NCBI RefSeq assembly: GCF_000814825.1
Contig: NZ_CP009302.1
Location: 1,736,001 to 1,800,000 of the forward strand
Origin: Berryella intestinalis
Lineage (GTDB): Bacteria; Actinomycetota; Coriobacteriia; Coriobacteriales; Eggerthellaceae
DNA: 64,000 nt
Direction of reading: 5' to 3'
Shown piece after piece: positions 1 through 7,017 of this stretch. Below the pieces are notes generated by a model. That model ran no database searches. It was given only the letters and a program-made list of their open reading frames with translations, and was not told the DNA's origin. The first letter of the stretch is position 1, and each line of letters opens with the position of its first letter. The translations under genes were made by a program, and so were the position numbers.

Positions 1-331
1 GCATGTAGGCTCGCTCGTGGTCGGAGTTGTACAGGCGCGCGATGACGTGGGGCACTCCGTACAGGTGGGTGGCCACCTCGGTGACCATGAGGTTGGCGGT
101 GTCTGACTGGGTGACCGCCGCAAGGACGTCGCAGTCCTCGATTCCTGCTTTCACCAGGGTGTCCTCGTCGAAGCCGATACCTTGGACGGTCGACCCGTTG
201 AAGTTACGCCCCAGGTTGGCGAACGCCTCGGCGTTCTTGTCGATGACGCACACGTTGCTCCCGTTGTCGGAAAGCATGTTGGCGAGCTGCGAGCCCACGC
301 GTCCGCAGCCGACCACGATGATGTTGCTCAT
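1..331 (-). CDS. trkA: TrkA-type potassium uptake regulator, N-terminal part (runs off the left edge)
   Basis: Cytoplasmic NAD(H)-binding RCK subunit that gates a Trk/Ktr K+ channel. The visible 110 residues form a Rossmann fold. The glycine motif GCGRVG is at residues 8-13, an acidic residue follows in the VIDK segment after strand 2, and ARLYNSDH occurs near the cut, as in TrkA N-terminal domains. ATG at 329-331 begins the conserved MSNIIVVGCG sequence. The gene is incomplete: the rest of the RCK_N and any RCK_C domain lie outside the window. The membrane partner TrkH is not in view. The call is firm at family level; the exact Trk or Ktr type is open. Confidence 0.9.
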   Translation of the reverse strand, partial: MSNIIVVGCGRVGSQLANMLSDNGSNVCVIDKNAEAFANLGRNFNGSTVQGIGFDEDTLVKAGIEDCDVLAAVTQSDTANLMVTEVATHLYGVPHVIARLYNSDHERAYM

Positions 332-362
332 GCGAGCCCTTTCGAGATGAGAGAACGAAACA

Positions 363-384
363 GACCCGAGCGATCGCTCGGGTC
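363..384 (-). terminator. Rho-independent terminator of the lysozyme-like gene
   Basis: A perfect 11-bp inverted repeat (GACCCGAGCGA / TCGCTCGGGTC) lies 45 bp past the stop of the secreted lysozyme-like gene. On the minus strand it is followed by a T-rich tail (CTGTTTCGTTCT). The arms have no loop bases between them, so the stem must open a few pairs at the top. The site also separates this gene from trkA. Confidence 0.7.
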
Positions 385-429
385 CATTGTCTCATATCGG
401 ATTACCTTGTCGGCTGCGGTCTGAAAAGC

Positions 430-1218
430 CTAGATGCTCTTCATCGACGCCAGGGTGCTGGCATACCAGTGGTCGGTGTTAGGCGGGCAGTACTTGGCGG
501 CGGCACCCTTGGAAAGCGTGTAGCCGTAGCCCTTGGCCAACCCGGCAACATGGGCCTTCACCGACTCGTCAAAGCTATCCCAGCTCGATGCGCCCCAGCC
601 CCAGGCGTTGTAGGGCAGGAAGCAGATCGCGCCGCGCGAGCTCTCGGTTTTCGAGATGGCGGGCGACCAGCGCGGGTCGATCCCGTTGTCCCAGGCGGCC
701 TCTGCGAAGTTCTCGCCCTGGCCGGCCAGCGGGGATCCCGCCAAGAAGGCGTCGATGCGCTCGGACCATTCCTCCACGAACGCGTCGTGGCCCACCGTCC
801 AGTCCACCTCGGACAGACCGGCGGATGCCCCGGTGGATCCCTGGGCAGACATCGCGTTGCGCGCCCGGTTCAGCCCGGCGGCGTCCTCGGCGGCCTTCGC
901 CTGGCGCTCGGCCTCGGCGGCGGCGTTCTCCTCTTCCTCGATGGCGGAAACGCCGGCGGCGATATTGCGCGGAGACGATTGGGAAAGCGTGGAGGCCCCG
1001 TACGAAGCGTCGGCGGCCTCTGCCGCGAAAGCGCCCGAAGGAGCGGGGGAAGCGGAGCTCAGCGCGGCCATCTCGATGCCGAACCGATCCGCTTGCGTAC
1101 TTCCGCTGTTAGCGGATGCAACGTTAAGGCCGATCACCCCTACAAGGGCGACGGCAGCGACTGCGCCGGCGATAGAGCCTGCCGCAACGCGCTTCCGTTG
1201 CTTGGTCGTTGAAGCCAT
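430..1218 (-). CDS. Secreted lysozyme-like / glucosaminidase-type cell-wall protein
   Basis: 262 residues. A basic N-terminus and hydrophobic segment (about residues 10-33) form a signal peptide or anchor. An Ala/Glu-rich low-complexity linker follows (about 60-115). The C-terminal domain has the pattern ISKTESSRG...NAWGWG...WDSFDESVKAHVAGLAKGYG typical of lysozyme-like peptidoglycan hydrolases; the glutamate in KTESS is the likely acid catalyst. Two cysteines (in AICFL and KYCPP) could form a disulfide. ATG 1216-1218 is chosen because AGAGAGGAA lies just upstream; a longer in-frame start at 1329 has no ribosome site and would bury the signal peptide. Substrate is inferred, not shown. Confidence 0.7.
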   Translation of the reverse strand: MASTTKQRKRVAAGSIAGAVAAVALVGVIGLNVASANSGSTQADRFGIEMAALSSASPAPSGAFAAEAADASYGASTLSQSSPRNIAAGVSAIEEEENAAAEAERQAKAAEDAAGLNRARNAMSAQGSTGASAGLSEVDWTVGHDAFVEEWSERIDAFLAGSPLAGQGENFAEAAWDNGIDPRWSPAISKTESSRGAICFLPYNAWGWGASSWDSFDESVKAHVAGLAKGYGYTLSKGAAAKYCPPNTDHWYASTLASMKSI

Positions 1219-1432
1219 TAGGCGTTGTTCCTCTCTGTATGCAAACGCTCCAGCGCACAAAGCCATCCCGCCGCGAGTCGCGGAGTCAGCTGATGGTCTG
1301 TTTGGAGGATGATCCAGCTGAGTGCGCATCTGAAACGATTGCGTATGCAGAGCGGTATTTTACCGTAGATGGGTTGCCCGGCCAACAATCCGAGCGCCGC
1401 CTCTCCATAAACCCTGCGGATTCTGTTCGATG

Positions 1433-2305
1433 TTAGAAGAGCCACACCGAACCGTCGGAATTGACTGCGACCACGCCGCCGCCGATGTGCGAGAAGTCGA
1501 TGCATTCCAGGCTGCCCGGCACCGCGAAGAAGAGCACGCCGGCGATCACGAAGACACCGTGGAGGGCCACACCGGCCAGCATAAGCGGGGTCGACTGCCG
1601 CCGATATCCCAGTCCGAACAGGCAAAACGCCGCGATGACCACCGGCCAAAGCGCGATGATGTCGTTAAGCCACGTGATAAGCGACAGCATGCCCAGCGTC
1701 GTGGGCGTGAGGCCGCCGCCCAGCAGGACCATCGAAACGCCGAACAGATGCATTGCCGAGCGGTTCGCAAAGTCGCGCAGCGGCAAGATGATGAGCACCA
1801 CGCCGAACGCGATCAGCAGAAGGGGCCAGAACTGCCACCATTCGGCCCCCGGGAAAAACGGCATGCCCAAAGACACCACGACCGCGAACATGGCCAGAAG
1901 CCCGATCGCGATGCCCACGCGCGCCACCGTGGGCAGCGAGCGGCGGTCGCGACCGAACAGGTCGTCGTCGGGGGATCGCGGGCGAAACACATCCCCCCAC
2001 CCCATCAGCCTGCGCGGCGGGACGGGGCGCTCGGGTGCTCCCGCGCGCTCGGAGGCTCCGATCTCGCCGTATCGATCGGACCGGGCGGACTCGGGCACCA
2101 CGTCCAACATCGCCGAGGCGTCTTCGCGCTTGGGGATGAAGTACCACATGGCAAGATACACCGCGCCGGCGAACCCGACGCTTACCACCAGCAGCAACAC
2201 GGCGATGAAGCGGATCACGGCGGTGCTCGCGCCAAGCGCTTCGGCGCACCCGCCGCACACGCCCGCTATGATCCTGTCCTCGCTTCTGAAAAGCTTCTTC
2301 TCCAC
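1433..2305 (-). CDS. PspC domain membrane protein
   Basis: 290 residues with a GTG start behind GGAGGGTTTACG. Residues 1-60 are a classic PspC domain: KKLFRSEDRIIAGVCGGCAEALG, then a hydrophobic helix ending in MWYFIPKRED. A charged linker (about 65-130) follows, then five or so hydrophobic helices to the C-terminus. PspC proteins sense or respond to envelope stress in enterobacteria; in actinobacteria they occur as stand-alone membrane proteins or kinase inputs. No pspA-like gene is nearby. The gene starts 46 nt after the stop of the CBS-domain gene and probably shares its transcript. Confidence 0.8.
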   Translation of the reverse strand: MEKKLFRSEDRIIAGVCGGCAEALGASTAVIRFIAVLLLVVSVGFAGAVYLAMWYFIPKREDASAMLDVVPESARSDRYGEIGASERAGAPERPVPPRRLMGWGDVFRPRSPDDDLFGRDRRSLPTVARVGIAIGLLAMFAVVVSLGMPFFPGAEWWQFWPLLLIAFGVVLIILPLRDFANRSAMHLFGVSMVLLGGGLTPTTLGMLSLITWLNDIIALWPVVIAAFCLFGLGYRRQSTPLMLAGVALHGVFVIAGVLFFAVPGSLECIDFSHIGGGVVAVNSDGSVWLF

Positions 2306-2351
2306 CGTAAACCCTCCGCGCGCCCCCGGGGCGCGTCACGTTGTGGGGATG

Positions 2352-3233
2352 CTAACCGCGAGCGGATGCGGCAACGTCGCTACCAGACTCCTCCGACCCG
2401 CATGCGGCGTCTTTGGACACGCGCAGCGAACGGATGCGGCGCCGGCGCATACCCTCCACCTTGAAGCGATAGCCCTCGATGGTGAACTCGCGTCCGATCT
2501 GGGGAACCACGTCGATCACGTCCATAAACCAACCGGCGATGGTATCGTAGCCCTCCGACTCCTGCACCGGCCAGCCCAGTTCGCGCGCCTCTTCTACCGT
2601 GAACCGCCCGTCGACGACCCATTCGGCGTCCGAAACCGCCACCACGAACGGATCCTCCGTGTCCGTTTCGTCGATGATCTCCCCTACGATCTCCTCGACG
2701 ATGTCTTCGATGGTAATTAAACCATCGGTGCCTCCGTACTCATCGACTACCACAGCTATCTGTTGCCTATTCGTTTGCATCTCTCTGAGCAGCGGAAACA
2801 TGTCTTTCGACTCGGGAACGAAGTAGGGTTCGGTGGCGAAATCGACGGCGGGCGCATCGCCTTGCCCCTCGACGCAGGGTTGGATGAGGTCTTTCAGATG
2901 GACGATGCCCACCACGTCGTCGAGATCTTCGTGGAACACCGGCAGGCGGGAGTACCCCGTGCCGAGCATGCGGTCGAGCGCGTTGCGCGCGGTTTCGGTG
3001 TCCTCGACGCCGATCATGTCGACGCGCGGCGTCATGACATCGCTTACCACCAGCGCATCGAGATCGAGGATCTCCCCGATCATGCGCTTCTTGTCGTCGA
3101 TGATGTTGTCGGTGCCGGTGACGAGGGTTTTGATGTCCTCTTCGGAAACCTGCGCACGGCGGCCGATTCCCAACGTTTTCTTGAGGTGGGAGAGAAGCCC
3201 TGGATCGGGCTCTGATTTCGCTGAAGCATTCAT
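2352..3233 (-). CDS. CorC/HlyC-type CBS-pair protein
   Basis: 293 residues. Residues from about 67 (VMTPRVDMIGVE) to about 190 form a tandem CBS pair with the family signature VVDEYGGTDGLITIEDIVEEIVGEI. The C-terminal 85 residues form the CorC_HlyC transporter-associated domain (GYDTIAGW...PQIGREF). It lacks an N-terminal DUF21 membrane domain, so like enteric CorC it is probably peripheral or cytosolic, with a presumed role in Mg2+/Co2+ homeostasis. The start is uncertain: ATG 3231-3233 follows AGTGGCGGGC, and an in-frame ATG at 3264-3266 would add 11 residues. The open frame continues far upstream across cydB antisense sequence, but that part is not protein-like. Confidence 0.85.
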   Translation of the reverse strand: MNASAKSEPDPGLLSHLKKTLGIGRRAQVSEEDIKTLVTGTDNIIDDKKRMIGEILDLDALVVSDVMTPRVDMIGVEDTETARNALDRMLGTGYSRLPVFHEDLDDVVGIVHLKDLIQPCVEGQGDAPAVDFATEPYFVPESKDMFPLLREMQTNRQQIAVVVDEYGGTDGLITIEDIVEEIVGEIIDETDTEDPFVVAVSDAEWVVDGRFTVEEARELGWPVQESEGYDTIAGWFMDVIDVVPQIGREFTIEGYRFKVEGMRRRRIRSLRVSKDAACGSEESGSDVAASARG

Positions 3234-3386
3234 GCCCGCCACTTTAGCAGATCGGGCGTCTTCCATCGGACCGAACGTCACATCGTTTCGACGAACCATA
3301 CGAGGAATCCACTGGGAAAGACGCCCAATCTGCCCGCACAATTCAGATGCGGCCGATCTACCCGATCGGCCACGAATGCTGCGCGC

Positions 3387-3420
3387 AAAAAGGGCTCCGT
3401 CGCCTAAGCGACGGAGCCCT
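3387..3420 (-). terminator. Intrinsic terminator of cydAB
   Basis: Perfect 13-bp stem AGGGCTCCGTCGC / GCGACGGAGCCCT with a 4-base loop, followed on the minus strand by CTTTTTGCG. It lies 65 bp past the cydB stop and is one of the clearest terminators in the window. Confidence 0.9.
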
Positions 3421-3484
3421 TCCTCATTTCGGATTCGCCACCCGAAGCACCAAGGGGCGAAAAGCCGTCGAGATTCGCAGCGGC

Positions 3485-4525
3485 TTAGTAGCCGCCTTCC
3501 AGATCCTCGTCGGTGATGCGTCCCGCGAAGAGGCGGTACGTGATCACGTGATAGGCGAGCACCAAGGGCACGCCCACGCACGTGATGAGGGTCATCCAGA
3601 ACAGCGTGGAGTCCGCGGCGACGGAGTTCGCGATGGTCAGCGCAGGGCCGATGCTGTCGGCCGAAGCGACCACCAGAGTGGGGAACATCGAAGTCGCCAG
3701 CAGGAACACCAGGGAAAACGCGGCAGCGGACTGCAGCACGAAGGTGGGCAGATCCGCGTCGTCGCGCCCGGCGAGCACGAACGAGCCCACCAGAGACGCC
3801 ACGAACAGCAGGGCGAACGCCCAGCGGAGAATTCCCAGGGACGGATCCATAGCGGGCTGGATCACGAAGTGGCCGTAAACCGAAACCAGCAGGAACAGCG
3901 CACACGCCGCGATCTGCAGCGGACGGCGGATCGCAACCGCGCGCTTGCGCAGGTCGGAACCGAGCGGCGCCTTGAGGGCGAGCCAGCAGGCCCCCGCCGC
4001 GAGCATCATGGAAAGCCCCAGCAAACCGCACAGCAGCGTGAACGGAGTGACCAGGCCCAACAGCGGAACGCCGATGTAGTTTCCGGCCGCATCCATGGGG
4101 ATGCCCGCATAGATGTTGCCGACGGCAACGCCCGTGAGCAGGGCCGGGAACAGCGAGCCCACGAAGAACAGCACGTTCCACACCTTCAGCCATGCGGGGT
4201 CGCGATGCGCGAACTCGAGGCCGACCACGCGCAGGATCAGGCCGAACAGAACCAGCATGATGGCGAGGTAGAAGCCCGAGAACGTGGTGGCGTACGCCGG
4301 GGCGAACGCCGCGAACAGGGCTCCGCCCGCGGTCAGCAGCCACACCTCGTTGCCGTCCCACACCGGCCCGATCGCACGGCGGGCGATCTCCATCTCGTGC
4401 TCGTTTTTCGCCACGAACGGAGCGAGGATGCCGATACCCAGGTCGAAGCCGTCAAGGATGAAGTAACCGGCGATCAGCAGGAAGATCAGGAAGTACCAGA
4501 GCACTTGCAGGAAAGTGAAATCCAT
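3485..4525 (-). CDS. cydB: Cytochrome bd quinol oxidase subunit II
   Basis: 346 residues, eight to nine transmembrane helices. The N-terminus ([27 protein letters not shown]) and the segment [27 protein letters not shown]-like are diagnostic of CydB. It forms the membrane bd oxidase with CydA, which reduces O2 to water with quinol electrons. The start lies only 2 nt after the cydA stop, so the two are translationally coupled. No cydC/cydD (haem/thiol exporter) or cydX is adjacent. In an anaerobe the enzyme most likely scavenges oxygen. Confidence 0.97.
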   Translation of the reverse strand: [346 protein letters not shown]

Positions 4526-4527
4526 GC

Positions 4528-5934
4528 TTACTCACCGTCCTTTGCAACATCGTTGTGCAGCTCGACGTTCTGGGGGCCTTCCTTGAGGAAGCGCCCGATG
4601 ACGCGGACCCAGGCCACGAACAGGAACACGTACACCAGGATGAACAGCCCCATGGTCAGCAGCAGCTCGGGAGCCGACACCGACGGCGAGATCGCGTCGG
4701 CGGTGAGGAGGGACACCCCGTCGGGGCCCGTGGTGGAGGGATAGACGACCCAGGGCTGACGTCCCACCTCGGCGGTCATCCAGCCGGCCTGGATCGCGAC
4801 GAACGGGAAGAGGGGGCCGATCAGCATCAGGCGCTGCAGCCACTTCTTCTCGAGCAGAGCGGGCTTCTTGAGGCCCACGAACACCAGGATCAGGACCAGG
4901 GCGATCAGGCCGAAGCAGGCCACCATCAGATGGTAGGACTGGAAGATCGCGTTGACCGGGATGTCGTGCGGATCGAGCGCGCCGAACTTCTCGGTTTCGG
5001 ACAGCGAGTTCAAGCCGGGCATGACCGTATCGAACGAGCCGGTGGCGAGGAAGCTGGTGCCGCCGGGGATCGAGATGGGCGCAACGACCTTCTCGTTTTC
5101 GGCGTCGACGTATCCGAACAGGTACAGCGCGGCAGGTTCGTCACCGTACTGGCCCTCCATGGCGGCGAGCTTGGTGGGCTGCTCTTCTGCCACGCCGACG
5201 GCGGTGGAGTGAGCCGACACCAGCAGAAGCGCGGTCGCGATGCAGCCGACCACGGCGCCGACCTTGGCGGTCTTGACGGCGAAGTCCTTGTGGCGGCCCT
5301 TCAGCAGGTAGTAGCCCGCGATGGCGATGGACACGAACGCGCCCAGAACCAGCAGGGACAGAACCGTGTGCGAGTAGCGCGCGGCGGTAGACGGGTTGAA
5401 CGCGGCTGCGAAGAAGTCGGTGATGATCGCCTTCGAGCCGTCGGCCGCGAGCTCGGCTCCGGCCGGCGTCTGCATCCAGGAGTTCGCAATGAGGATCCAG
5501 AGAGCGGAGAGCATGGAGCCGCCCCAGACCAGCCATGCGGACACCATGTAGAACTTACGCGACACGCGCTTGCGCCCGAACAGCAGCACTCCCAGGAAAA
5601 CCGACTCGAGGAAGAACGCGAACAGGGCCTCGGCCGCCAGCGGCGCACCGAAGATGTCGCCCACGAAGCGCGAGTAGTTCGCCCAGTTCGTTCCGAACGA
5701 GAATTCCATGGTGATGCCCGTGGCAACACCGATTGCGAAAGTAGTAGTGAAGATCTTCAGCCAGAAATTCGCGGCGGCCGCGTCCTCCTGTTTGCCCGAG
5801 CGGTAATGCTTCGTTTCGAAGATCGCGACGATCAGGCCAAGGCCGATCGACAGCGGCACGAACACGAAATGAAACGCTACCGTAAACGCAAACTGGATGC
5901 GCGAAAGCGTAACGACGTCGGTAAAGATATCCAT
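4528..5934 (-). CDS. cydA: Cytochrome bd quinol oxidase subunit I
   Basis: 468 residues. The haem-ligand histidine His22 lies in TVAFHFVFVPLSIG; a second ligand histidine is in the RYSHTVLS segment. ATG 5932-5934 is preceded by the strong site GGGGAGGTG, so the upstream 29 in-frame codons are leader, not protein. The region between the GRQPWVVYP segment and the C-terminus is short, typical of non-proteobacterial CydA. The 5' leader is long and carries a hairpin with a T-run (see 5981-6007). It is the first gene of the cydAB unit and works in the cytoplasmic membrane as a terminal oxidase. Confidence 0.97.
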   Translation of the reverse strand: MDIFTDVVTLSRIQFAFTVAFHFVFVPLSIGLGLIVAIFETKHYRSGKQEDAAAANFWLKIFTTTFAIGVATGITMEFSFGTNWANYSRFVGDIFGAPLAAEALFAFFLESVFLGVLLFGRKRVSRKFYMVSAWLVWGGSMLSALWILIANSWMQTPAGAELAADGSKAIITDFFAAAFNPSTAARYSHTVLSLLVLGAFVSIAIAGYYLLKGRHKDFAVKTAKVGAVVGCIATALLLVSAHSTAVGVAEEQPTKLAAMEGQYGDEPAALYLFGYVDAENEKVVAPISIPGGTSFLATGSFDTVMPGLNSLSETEKFGALDPHDIPVNAIFQSYHLMVACFGLIALVLILVFVGLKKPALLEKKWLQRLMLIGPLFPFVAIQAGWMTAEVGRQPWVVYPSTTGPDGVSLLTADAISPSVSAPELLLTMGLFILVYVFLFVAWVRVIGRFLKEGPQNVELHNDVAKDGE

Positions 5935-5980
5935 ACTGCACCTCCCCTTTCTTATCCCTTTTCGATTGCTTTCCCCAGAC

Positions 5981-6007
5981 AAAAACGCATGCAATCGAAT
6001 TGCATGC
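5981..6007 (-). terminator. Terminator-like hairpin in the cydAB leader (possible attenuator)
   Basis: Perfect 9-bp stem GCATGCAAT / ATTGCATGC with a 3-base loop, followed on the minus strand by GTTTTTGTC. It ends about 47 nt before the cydA start codon and lies downstream of the best promoter match (6028-6056), so it would be transcribed as part of the leader. It could also be a protein-binding dyad; the T-run on the correct side favours an RNA role. Confidence 0.5.
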
Positions 6008-6027
6008 AGTAATGCCTGCACCCATCA

Positions 6028-6056
6028 ATTATTCCCGCTTTCAACCGATCCCGCAA
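6028..6056 (-). promoter_or_regulatory. Candidate cydA promoter
   Basis: On the minus strand a -35-like TTGCGG (6051-6056) and a -10-like AATAAT (6028-6033) are separated by 17 bp. This is the best sigma-70-type match in the cydA upstream region, about 90 nt from the start codon. Position relative to the leader hairpin fits an attenuated transcript. Prediction by eye only. Confidence 0.4.
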
Positions 6057-6233
6057 GGGCTTAAAGATATCATTTCCCCAGATCAGAGACATTGAACAGT
6101 ATATTCTGATATGGATGATAATCATCTGTTTCGCAACTATCGAGCATTATTGAACGTTTTTAACTTATTCGTTTAATTTCTCGTAGGGCATCGAAGTCTT
6201 TTTGGCCCTTTTTCAGGGAATGTGTATGTTTTC

Positions 6234-6247
6234 TGACCGTTCGGTCA
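6234..6247 (+). promoter_or_regulatory. TetR-family operator candidate
   Basis: TGACCGTTCGGTCA is a palindrome of two 6-bp arms with a TT centre and closely resembles the GACCG-n2-CGGTC operators of many TetR/AcrR regulators. It lies 71 bp before the GTG of the ABC ATPase. A TetR gene is the last member of the same gene cluster, so autoregulation is the simple reading. A possible -10 (TATACT, 6276-6281) lies between it and the gene. Confidence 0.6.
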
Positions 6248-6317
6248 TTTTTATGGCGACGCCGCAGCTCGGATCTATACTCTTCAAAAACTGATCAGTC
6301 GGTATAAAAGGAGAACC

Positions 6318-7013
6318 GTGAACGCGAAATCGAAACGCATCGTGCATGGGGCGAACATCACGCCCTACGCCGAAGGAGGGGCCGTCCTCAGCTGCGAGGG
6401 CCTTACCCTCAGCACGCTTCTGGGAACCCCCTACCACGACGTGAGCCTCGAGGTTCGCCAGGGAGACACGTTCGCCGTCTGCGGAAAGAACGGGTCGGGG
6501 AAAACCGCCCTGCTGCTCACCCTCGCTGGGCGCATGAAGTTCTCGAAGGGCAGCCTGCGCATCCTGGACTACCGCCTCCCCCGCCAATCCGCAAAGGCGC
6601 AGAGGCGCGTGGGACTCGGGCTGTTCGAAGGCTTGAACGACCTTCCGAGCACGCAGAAAACGGCCGACGCCGTCGCCGCCGAATTCGAGCTGTATGGACG
6701 CCGCCCGGCCAAGGCCGACGTCGCATCCTACCTCGCAGAGTGGGGGCTCGACGGGGAGATGTCGAAGGCCATAGGCGACCTCACCTCGAAAAAGCTGGTC
6801 GAATTGGGGGTCGCGCTCGCCTGGGTGGGCCACCCCGACATCATCGTGGTCGACGACATCGAAAGCGAGCTGACGCTCGACCAGTCCTTCGCCATCCTCG
6901 ATAACATCAAGCGCTTCTCCAAGGCCCGCAACGCCACCGTCCTCGTCGGCGTTCTCGAGCCGGAGCTGGCCGCAGCGGCGGATGACGCGTACTACCTCAG
7001 CGAAAGGAGCTAG
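6318..7013 (+). CDS. ABC transporter ATP-binding protein with divergent motifs
   Basis: 231 residues, GTG start behind AAAGGAG. The Walker A motif is intact (GKNGSGKT, residues 56-63). The signature region reads LTSKK (155-159) instead of LSGGQ, and Walker B ends in Asp-Asp (VVDD, 176-179) where a catalytic glutamate is usual. The rest follows the order of an ABC-2 exporter ATPase. It sits directly upstream of the YhgE-like protein (stop and next start 4 nt apart) and is presumably its nucleotide-binding partner, perhaps with slow or regulatory ATP use. Substrate unknown. Confidence 0.8.
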   Translation: MNAKSKRIVHGANITPYAEGGAVLSCEGLTLSTLLGTPYHDVSLEVRQGDTFAVCGKNGSGKTALLLTLAGRMKFSKGSLRILDYRLPRQSAKAQRRVGLGLFEGLNDLPSTQKTADAVAAEFELYGRRPAKADVASYLAEWGLDGEMSKAIGDLTSKKLVELGVALAWVGHPDIIVVDDIESELTLDQSFAILDNIKRFSKARNATVLVGVLEPELAAAADDAYYLSERS

Positions 7014-7017
7014 GCCA

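Larger units (their letters stand above)
5935..6317. other. 383-bp divergent control region between cydA and the ABC/YhgE operon
   Basis: No protein-like frame was found. The middle (about 6060-6210) is AT-rich compared with the flanking genes. From left to right it holds the cydA ribosome site, a hairpin plus T-run, a candidate cydA promoter, then a TetR-type palindrome and the ribosome site of the ABC ATPase (AAAGGAG at 6308-6314). Two oppositely oriented transcription units are therefore controlled here. Confidence 0.8.

Noticed and set aside
3234-4361. Upstream continuation of the CBS-protein frame through cydB
   Set aside because: Arg/Gly-rich shadow translation with no family similarity. 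The true start is near 3233, and the cydAB terminator lies within the extra part.
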